From Scatophagus argus (taxonomy: Eukaryota; Chordata; Actinopteri; Scatophagidae), in NCBI RefSeq assembly GCF_020382885.2, contig NC_058512.1:6288802-6352801 (forward strand): a stretch of 64,000 nt of DNA. The letters run 5' to 3'. The translations under genes were made by a program, and so were the position numbers. Positions 40,601 to 64,000 of this stretch are shown piece by piece. A model generated the notes under the pieces. That model did not search any database. It had not been told where the DNA came from and saw nothing but the letters and a program-made list of their open reading frames with translations. Each line of letters starts with the position of its first letter. The first letter of the stretch is position 1.

Positions 40601-42569
40601 TGATCATCTCCAACGCTTCTCACAAAGACTTGGGCAAGTATCAGTGTCGGCTCACCAGTTTACATGGATCAGTCAGCCTGGATTACCTGCTCACATATGA
40701 AGGTATAAACATGACTTTAACGCTAACAGCTACATCTTGAATATGGACAAGAAAATATACGGTTAAATAAAAGGTGTGTATCTTTTTGCTTCTCTGTTTT
40801 ACAGTGCTCAGTGAGATTGTCATCCCTCCATCCCCAAAAACCATCTCAAGTGAGTTTTGAAGGTTCACCACTTCATGTCACAGTTTTTGGTTTTATTTTG
40901 GATCTTGACCAATAGCACATTGTGTCTGTCTCTTTATTTCTAGCTGCACCTGCAGAGGTGGGGGCTGAAGAAGAGGATGTCCAGTGTTCCAGGCTACTGT
41001 TCAAAGAGGATTTCATATCTGACCAATACTTTGGAGAGAACCAACCTGTCAGCATCATCACTGAAAAGATCCACTTTGGGGAAGGGATGCACCGGCGGGC
41101 TTTCAGGACAAAGCTGCATGGGGGTCAGATACCCCTGCTACTCCCTGGACACTCCTGTGTGTTGAAAGTACACAATGCTATCAGCTATGGGACCAAGAAC
41201 AATGAAGAGCTCATCAAGAAGAACTTTACACTGGCTGTAGAGGTGCGAACGTGACTCTGATGTTACTCATTCAAAGTATATTCCATAAAAGTTCTTGTTC
41301 AAATCAAAGTTCTCAAATCACATACAACATACTTTTTTTGCCACAAAATTATGGAAATACAATGAAATGATGAAAATAATATAAGAATAACACAATTACA
41401 GTGTTTTTTGTTGTTTCTCATGCAGTATCAATTTATTTTGATTTATGAAAGTCAAATTACATTACATATGCATCAAATACACAAATTATGGATCAAAGTA
41501 CCACTAAAACGTATATTTTAGTGAACCTGTGTGGAAGGTTTTGGCATTTGTGCACCAAAACATACATAAAATACAAAGTGTGACAGCTAAAGCCACCTGG
41601 TTATGTTTTAATATACGAATTAATTCAATACTTTTGTCAAAACTTTTGCTGCACGATATGTCTTTTATTACCAGCCTCATCATGTGCAGAAACCTTGCAA
41701 CACAGAAAGCACTTGTACTGCAATTGACTTTTTTGCTCTGTAGGAGTGTCAGGTCCAAAACACTGCAAGAGAATACATCAAGGCGTACACCACAGCAGCC
41801 CAGTCTGTTGAAGCCTTCGGAGAGATCCCAGAGTGAGTGACTCTTGCAGCACATTTGCCTTCATATTAATTAATGATAATGAGAAACACTCATAGCTCAC
41901 GGTGTTTTGTTTCTTTCTTCCTCTAGGATCATTCCCATCTTCCTGGTTCACCGTCCATCCAATGACATTCCTTACGCCACACTGGAGGAGGAGCTGATTG
42001 GTGACTTTGTCAAGTATTCGGTCAAGGACGGCAAAGAGATCAACTTGATGAGACGTGACTCGGAGGCAGGACAGAAATGTTGTGCTTTCCAGCATTGGGT
42101 CTACGATAAGACTGAGGGCAACCTGCTGGTTACTGACATGCAAGGTTGGAAAAACATGAAAAATTGCATATTTTGAAATGTGTGCAAAATGATTTAAGGT
42201 AGTAAATATCTGACTTTTATGGCTTTCAGGAGTTGGAATGAAGCTCACTGATGTGGGAATAGCCACATGTAAGAAAGGGTGAGTATTTTTACGAGACCAA
42301 TAATACAAGTAAATTGATTATGCATGCAAATTGATGTATTAATAATGTATTTCTTTTTTAGATATAAAGGCTTCAAGGGAAACTGTGCCACCTCCTTCAT
42401 TGACCAGTTCAAAGCTCTGCACCAGTGCAACAAGTTCTGTGAAATCCTGGGCCTCAAATCCCTGCAGCCCAAAGCTAAAAAGCCTCCATCTTCTCTGAAA
42501 CCCAAACCCCAACCTTCTGCTGTACCCAAGAAGAAAACATTCGGGCCTACGGTGAAGGGCAAGTCCTAA
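34603..42569 (+). CDS. alpk2: Alpha-protein kinase 2
   Basis: Seen: ten exons, 34603-36498, 37789-39304, 39436-39583, 40575-40702, 40805-40849, 40944-41242, 41744-41832, 41927-42144, 42230-42278 and 42362-42569, in frame throughout, about 1531 residues. The first two large exons encode an acidic, Ser-rich low-complexity region (with [19 protein letters not shown] and a Trp-rich patch). Exons 3-4 encode an Ig domain ([14 protein letters not shown], then DLGKYQCRL). Exons 6-10 encode the alpha-kinase domain: [53 protein letters not shown] and the zinc-ligand region ALHQCNKFC. Known: ALPK2 is an atypical kinase linked to heart development. Human ALPK2 is longer (about 2170 residues) with an extra N-terminal Ig domain. 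Here 34603 is the first ATG of the large exon, but an acceptor-like tctctagcag precedes it, so upstream coding exons may exist. Confidence 0.92.
36711..36724 (+). repeat. G14 homopolymer in alpk2 intron
   Basis: Fourteen consecutive G follow gtggcagaaa. It lies in the intron between the two large alpk2 exons and is a likely site of length variation or assembly error. Confidence 0.85.
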
Positions 42570-44345
42570 TAGGAGGACGGGTTTCATTGTTCTTGAATGT
42601 TTTTGGTGGTTTTCTTCTCTCACAGTGGACCTCATCAAGCAGAATTTGGTATGTCAAGAGTGATCAGAAAGGTGGCCAAAGTTCTGGGCTGCAGCAGGCC
42701 AGATCATGGAGGAGACAGACGGACATTTTTGAATCTGAAGGAAGCTATCGTCTATCAACCAGTGACTGTTGTTTCAAAAGATTTTTTTTTTTTTTTTTTG
42801 CTTCTTCTCATGTTGAACATTTGAAAGATATATTTTACTTTAGTGAAGATTTCTGTATGCAAGAGTATTTATAATCTCCAGGAGGAAACGTTAGTTTGGA
42901 GAAAACTGTGACGGATTTAACAAACACTTGAAAATGACGAATTTGTTCTTAGTGGTGAACTGTGATGTCTTAGAGATTTCTTTATTGATAAGAGAGCAGT
43001 TTTTGTTCTTGTTTTTCTACTTCTGTGACGTTTTCATTAGTTCATTAAATTAATGAACTTGTTAATTAATTGATTGGAAGAAATGTCTATCGAGTAGGCT
43101 GTATGATACAACACAGTACAGGATGTGTGTTGCTTTAGGTTCAGATGACAGTATGAGTGGGTAACTGTCGTGTGTTTGCTTTGCAGAGGTTTCCGATGAG
43201 TGTATATTCAGTTTAATGATTATGTTTGTTCATCAAGTGACTCTGCTGATTCAGGATGTGCTCATGTTTATATTCTAAAAGCAACACAAAAACATTTTGT
43301 ACACATAAAGCTCACCTAAAGTATGCCTTTGAATGTATTCACTGAAAAATGTGAAGATTTATTGATTTATTATTTTATTATCAGGGGCAGTACTGCTTGT
43401 TAGATTGATTTCAAAGGTCTGGCATCATTTCAAGGATCTGTAAGCTCCTGCCCAAGTCTGTAGCTCCTCTCCAAGAGCCAGATATAGTTACATATATGGT
43501 CCATACGATCTCAATAGCATGCTAGCTATTTAATTGCAGGCTCCAACGGTCTCTGTGTAATAAGCCTCCTACTCTCACTGTTGCCTTTTAAATCTCTGAC
43601 CCAAATTGCTGACATGGCTCTTCGGGGTGCGGCTACAGCTAGTGTGTGGATCTTTGTAATTAAAGAGATGTTGCTGGCTGAAGATGCTCTTTGATTTCTT
43701 TTTTTATGAAGTACCATCGACTCTCATGTCCTGTAATGGGTGCAATGATGCAAGTATGGCATCGTGATTTTCACGATGCCATACTTGCGAATATGTAAAT
43801 ATCTGTTTGCATTTGTGCATAGAACTGAAGGTATTTATGGGCATTATTCTGCAAATGTGCACTCTGTAGCAACAGACAACAAGCAGACACTGTTTATTGG
43901 GGTTATTTGCATAGATGGAGACAACTGTTCCATCATTAAACAAAGCAGTGCACGTGTTTGAATCGGATGACCCGTTTACATGTTGAAGAAGTTGGTCACA
44001 ACATGAAAACAAATGGGTCTTCTGTTCTTATCTATACTTACAGAAAAACATCTCCAGCAGCAAATTAGCACCTCAAACGTAAAAGCCAGTGGGTCAAATT
44101 CAGAGGCTCGAGATCACGGGGACACATTACACCAAGTCCCTGCTGTATGGTGTCATGTGTCCTCCTCTGCAGCCACCAGCGCCAACAGACGGGGACACCT
44201 TTTTTAGACTTTAAGGTGTGAATGAGGGAACTATGACAAGTCTCCAAAAAAAAGCAAATAAAGATCATACAGAGGCTGCAAAACAAATTAAACTCAACAA
44301 GATAAAGCAGGAAATGAAGGAATATACTGAGGTTCTTTTCACACT
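42570..44345. other. alpk2 3' UTR and downstream intergenic DNA
   Basis: This is the 3' flank of alpk2. A variant poly(A) hexamer ATTAAA is near 43658, but no canonical AATAAA was identified, so the transcript end is not fixed. It contains a poly-T run (42782-42799), a 9-bp palindrome near 43039-43059 and a perfect inverted repeat at 43750-43788. Confidence 0.4.
43750..43788. repeat. Perfect 18-bp inverted repeat with 3-base loop
   Basis: The left arm gcaagtatggcatcgtga (43750-43767) is the exact reverse complement of the right arm (43771-43788), separated by ttt. The match stops sharply on both sides. It is too short for a standard microRNA precursor and has no terminal duplication, so its nature is open. 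Confidence 0.9.
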
Positions 44346-44416
44346 GTAGCTATTTAGTGTGATAATGGCGTTTGACACAGAGGACACAAACACCATTGTC
44401 ACACTCCACAGCTCTG
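44346..44416 (-). ncRNA. mir122: mir-122 precursor hairpin
   Basis: Seen: on the minus strand, 44408-44387 reads the 22-base miR-122-5p (TGGAGTGTGACAATGG and on), with seed GGAGTGT. Positions 44372-44351 read the star arm (AACGCCATTATCACACT and on). They face each other across a 14-base loop (44373-44386), and the base of the stem pairs AGCT with AGCT as I recall for the human precursor. Known: miR-122 is the dominant liver microRNA in vertebrates, controlling lipid metabolism and hepatocyte identity. As I recall, in human it lies between NEDD4L and ALPK2 on the NEDD4L strand; both position and relative strand agree here. The primary transcript start (upstream, higher coordinates) was not located. 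Confidence 0.96.
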
Positions 44417-44822
44417 GAGGACAGCACTGACTGTGGACAGATGGGCTGTTAACACGATCCACTGGATGGATAACCTGGTGGAATAAGGAAAAAAAGTAGT
44501 TTGGTGACATATTAAGTCGATAAAGAGCAACAGAGAGAGGTAAAGTGGGAGAGGAAAACAAATTAGAGACAAACACAGATAATGTTAAAATACAAATTGT
44601 GTTGGTGTGCGTTTTCTGGTCGGGCTGTAAAAACTCAGGTCAGGCTGATATGACAGCAAACTATGATTCACTTGGTTCTTAATTATAAGGCCCATCAATA
44701 TTTTGAAAGAAAGTAAAAACATAGAAAATAATGCAGGGTAAATACGCAACACTTGCGTATCTTCCAAAGTGTCCAAAGTCCGGTCATGTCTTTTCGATTG
44801 ACTGTGGGGATGGCTGCAGCTG

Positions 44823-44828
<6 letters not shown>

Positions 44829-44856
<28 letters not shown>
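44829..44856 (+). repeat. (TG)n microsatellite upstream of mir-122
   Basis: About 14 TG units. It lies roughly 410 bases upstream of the hairpin in the transcription direction of mir-122. Confidence 0.9.
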
Positions 44857-44859
<3 letters not shown>

Positions 44860-45590
44860 CATAAAAACACCTGTGTGATACCCATTTCTTTCCATACAAC
44901 AAACATTTTTGCATGATTTTTCTTGAACACAGCTAAAAAACAGAGTTGGTTCAGACATCGCATTAGATTCAATTCTTCTGCATTGTTTCTGCTTTTTGCT
45001 TGTATTACATAACATCTCTGAGCTTAAAAAGGCAGTTTTGTTTTCTAATTGTTAAAAAAACAAAAAAAGCAAAAAAAAAACCTCTTATTCAGGCTTACTG
45101 CAGGACAACCAACTCACCTTAAATTCCTAAAGTGGATCTTCTTTCCAGATTCCTTCATTCATACCCGGGGGTCATTCTCCTGCTCCCGACTCTCCCAGCT
45201 ACTCTCTCTTTTCTCTGCTCCTTCCCTCTCAAACCAGCGATCTTTGTCTCAGAGTCTCTCCAAACAGTTAAAAGTCCAGTGGTATGATCCTGAGCTGCAT
45301 GTTCACGAGGTGGTATGCGGTGCATTTGGGTTTGATGCTGTCCCGTCCAAGTCTTTATGTAGACAGTGCAGGGTTTGGACAAACAGCCAGTTCTACATTA
45401 GTGATAAGCTACAGGGGAAGTATTGATCGACCCTGACCAGAAGCAGAAGGTGAGGGGTGGAGGAGGGGGAGACCAAAACCCTTGTGAGGCAACAGGGCCT
45501 TAATACCAAAGTTTCACTGAAAGTCACCTTGAGCTGAATGTGACACACCTGGGTGATGGGTTCATGACAGAAGAACAAACTGGAAAATTT

Positions 45591-45622
45591 ACATAATAAG
45601 TTATGGACATAATAAGTTATGG
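45591..45622 (+). repeat. Exact 16-bp tandem duplication
   Basis: acataataagttatgg occurs twice head to tail with no mismatch, a recent slippage or duplication event. Confidence 0.9.
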
Positions 45623-48050
45623 TTGTTTACCAACCAGGTAAACCAGCAGCAGCCAGAGTTTGGCCTAAAGCCAGTAAAAAAAAAAGACCCTCATAGGCTA
45701 AAACCAAAGTTGAAAACAAGTTCTATTCAAGTGAAGTGTCCCACTTCTAAATTACTTAACACAATGAATGTGCGAAAGCTCTTGGTAGTTAATGGATAGT
45801 AAATGCCTAATAGATAGGCTACAATATAAGCCAGTGTCCCAAAGGATGAGCTTAATGCTGAATTTTGTTACTGAGAGCAGATGATAAAATAGCATCACTC
45901 TAACTGGAGGTCTGACACGTGTCACTGTGCTCGGGTTTCACCCTCCAAACCTCCCAACATTAACTGCTTCTGCTGCTTCCCAACTGCTTCTGCAGTCGCC
46001 TTCGGGTTCGTGGAAAGACTGTGGAGAAGCTTGGTAAATCTGAGAAAAATGAAGTCCCTTTGTTTGAAATTTGCAATAATAATAATAATAATAATGATGT
46101 AAAAAAAAAAAGTTGAATATAAGAAAGTTTCCAGCTAAAAAAGGATTCAGAGTTAAGACAACTTCTTATTTAAAAACATTTAAGATTTCAAAAGCATGAG
46201 AAAACCCAAACCCTGGTCCTCAGACTGAGAGGCAAAAGACCAAATAGACTAATTAGTCTAATTAGATTAAATAGAGTCTGCATAGACATTGACGCTGAAT
46301 ACAAACACAGTTTTATTAAATATTAGTAATCTTATACTAATAAAGTAAAGTAATCTTGAACTAATTTTGTCATTACTAAAGGACTAGAGACATAATTTAG
46401 GAGGGTCATGTGTTCAACTTATTATCATCCACTTTTGGCTCAGGTTGTTGCTTTAACTTGTCGTCAGGGTTTCGTTAAGGTCAGCGTTGTGATGTAACTT
46501 AGAAGCAAAGGCCTGTGGGAGATGGACAGACTGTTAAACAGTCTTATCTTCAACAGAAAACCAAAGAAATATGTCTGAACTTTCCTATGATCGGTTCTTC
46601 AAGAGTTAATATTAATTCTCATTTGCACTTCATGACTTTTTTTTTCCAGCTGGTGGAATGTTTTATAAAGAGTATCTAGAGAAGAGGTGGCTCTTGGTTT
46701 GTTTGTGACCAGATCGAGGGTAGCAGGTCTTGATAAAATGTCCCCGGACTGGCAGGTTGGCTTTTATTTGCTTGTCCTTGGAGCTGATAACTCCTAGATT
46801 GCAATTGTGTGAATGAACTGAGGTCCCTTCACCACACCACGTGTGCACCCACACGGGGGTGGGGGAGGGTGGAGTGAAGGGAGAGACAGGGACAGTTTTA
46901 AGTCTCAAGACAGGCGCTCGGAAAAGTGATTTTATCAACAGGTGGGTCAGGAAACTGTGCAAAGCCTGGCGGCAAATTAAGAATCCATTCATAATGTGGA
47001 TGAATTAAAACAAGGTCCTTCATCAGCAGCACAGCAGGATTTTGTAAAACAGTATTTTAAAGATCTGCTAATCAATATTTTACATACCGATGGAGTCTAA
47101 TTTACACAGTGTTCACGCAGATTTTAATTTAAATTTGAATCAAGGAACTAGCAGTGGTGAAATAAATGATGTGTAAATTCTCAAAGCACACAGCACTCTT
47201 AGAAGTTTCATTTTTATTTGAATGAAATTAAATGAAACACAAAGAGTTTCAGAGAGTGGTGGAATCTTTAACAAAAGTGATATTTCTTGTCATTTATTAA
47301 GAAAAAAAGAAAATCCATCTAAGGAAAAAAAAAAGGACTCATCTTAGTTTGAGATGTGGGATGAGAGGAGGGAGGAAACACAAGGGAGGGAAATGAAAGA
47401 AGAAAATGGAGAATACTAAAGGATGTGTCAACTTTTTTCCTACCTTAGCAGCAGCAGCCCACATTTACAGACTATTTATATTGCACCAGGTAAGTGCTCC
47501 GAACAGAAAACAAAAAGAATCACATTCAAGTTAATGACAAAAGACATACAATAGGTGACATGACCTCAGAGTGATCTATATAAAGTGCCCTTTAGGTTCA
47601 ATGGTGTTAGAAAAAGGAGAGAGAGAGAAAGAAAAACATAAAAAAGAAAAAAAACTTCTTTTTCCTTGTAAGAAATGTGCTGCTTTATATTCAGTGGCGA
47701 TCACAGCTTTTCTATCAAACATCCACGCACGCACACAGCTTCATTTTAACGTTGTTGATCAGTAATACTTCTGTTAAATGTAGTACATACATATATTTAT
47801 ATATCATGAAAGAACTTAAAATGTGGTGGGTTTTTTTTTTTTTTTTTCCAAATACAATTTACAGCATTATGAACAGCAACAGGCATGAGAGTATTAATAT
47901 AATCGTGACGCAAACATCTCAGAGAGACTATCCTCAGTTTTCCCCTTCTCGACCTCGAGACTGATTACACGTCCAAATTACCACCATGTAGTCGAAGCAA
48001 ACACAAGATACAGTTTCATGCTGCTTTCATAGCACTACAATAAAAACCAT

Positions 48051-49023
48051 TTTATTCAACACATTTGCTATCACCATAACAAATGATACGGATTAATTAT
48101 TTCCCAGACTAGCCAGATTTACACTTCACACACCATGTCATATAGAGTTGTCAAAATAGTAAACAACATTGTTCATCAGTACAAATATGTGGAGAGTATT
48201 TTCCTGCAAGAATTATAACAATGGTTTAAAAAAAAAAGAAAGAAAAAAAAAATCCATGATGACAAAAAACTATAAAAATCATCTTTGGGGATCGTTTCAT
48301 CCCCCACTCTCGAATCCTTACCAGTGGCTAAAAAAAAGAGAGAAAGAAAAGAAAAAGAAAAACATTCTACAAAAGGCTGCAGTGGCGATTTCTGATCACA
48401 TGACATGTGGTCAAGGCTCTACGGAGGGGTGTGGCCGATTTCCTGAAATGTGACTGGCTAGAATTCCTAAGGTAATCTGGTGTTGGTCTAAGGATTTGAG
48501 AGAGTTGTGATCATAGTGCCATTGCAGGTTCTTAGAGAAATAGTGCATGTAAGAGCCGGATTAAGGCCATGCTAAGACCCTTCCACTGAAAGGTGCTCGA
48601 ATACTGTGCTATAGTGTACATAAAGGAGCTATTGAAATGCATTAGTGTTTTCCAGCACTGTAGATTTTCACAGGGTGAGGGGGAGAGGGGAGAGAAATGG
48701 CGGATCAGGGGGCCAGCTCTCGTTATTTATCGCTCATGTCTGTGGGTAATGGATTTCAGCATTCAGCGTTGCGGCTTTCCCGTTCTTTCCCCAGCACCTT
48801 TAAGGAGTGACCTACCTGCACTGAAAAGACTTAAAGACGTAGGCATATTGGCTCGATAAATCGCTGTACAGTCTCGAACCACCGTGCTGTGGAGGTGGCT
48901 CACAGTCAGGCATTACAGTACAACATGCTCACACAGAACTGCTACAGCAGCTGGTTTGACATCCCTGTGGCTTTTTGTTTCGGTTTTATTGTCGGTTGGT
49001 TGGACGTGGACGAGGCGGCTATT
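48051..49023 (-). other. nedd4l: nedd4l 3' UTR with candidate poly(A) signal
   Basis: The nedd4l stop is at 49024-49026 on the minus strand. TTTATT at 48051-48056 gives AATAAA on that strand, about 970 bases downstream. Vertebrate NEDD4L 3' UTRs can be longer, so the end may lie further left. Confidence 0.4.

Positions 49024-64000
<14,977 letters not shown>

Larger units (their letters stand above)
44417..48050. other. mir-122 upstream and intergenic DNA
   Basis: No coding exon is recognised. The sequence just upstream of the hairpin (higher coordinates) should hold the primary transcript and its liver promoter, but no start site can be fixed. It contains a TG tract (44829-44856), an exact 16-bp tandem duplication (45591-45622), an AAT tract (46078-46095) and purine-rich low-complexity DNA (47590-47660). 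Confidence 0.4.

Overview
The window is vertebrate nuclear DNA, almost certainly from a teleost fish. Genes are split by GT-AG introns, CA/TG microsatellites are frequent, introns are short, and the proteins resemble vertebrate families closely. Five protein-coding genes and one microRNA gene can be read directly: rx3/RAX (+, 3' part), grp (-), znf532 (+), an OACYL-like acyltransferase (+), alpk2 (+), mir-122 (-) and nedd4l (-, 3' part). I recall this set as matching human chromosome 18q21.3 (NEDD4L, MIR122, ALPK2, MALT1, ZNF532, OACYL pseudogene, SEC11C, GRP, RAX), so this is an old conserved linkage block.

Layout. 0.2-1.7 kb: the last two rx3 exons (homeodomain and OAR tail). 3.7-4.7 kb: two exons of the gastrin-releasing peptide precursor, convergent with rx3. 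4.7-14.6 kb: about 10 kb without recognisable coding exons; it holds a small hAT-type transposon with intact target-site duplication, a repeat fragment, GGA/TGG and CA tracts, and a possible non-coding 5' region of znf532. 14.66-21.14 kb: the full znf532 coding region in 8 exons. 23.75-28.59 kb: a complete 15-exon OACYL-like gene. 28.6-34.6 kb: no gene recognised, at the place where MALT1 would be expected. 34.6-42.57 kb: alpk2, 10 exons (Ig domain plus alpha-kinase domain). 42.6-49.0 kb: alpk2/nedd4l intergenic space with the mir-122 hairpin and an unusual perfect 18-bp inverted repeat. 49.0-62.75 kb: 18 coding exons of nedd4l (WW2-WW4 and the whole HECT domain); its N-terminal exons lie beyond the right edge.

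The genes are not an operon-like unit. They share ancestry of position but have separate roles: eye-field specification (rx3), neuropeptide signalling (grp), zinc-finger nuclear protein (znf532), membrane acyl transfer (OACYL-like), alpha-kinase (alpk2), liver microRNA (mir-122) and ubiquitin ligation of membrane proteins (nedd4l). Exon boundaries were set by reading frame, splice consensus and remembered family sequences; no alignment was run. Exon phases close without a frameshift in every gene listed.
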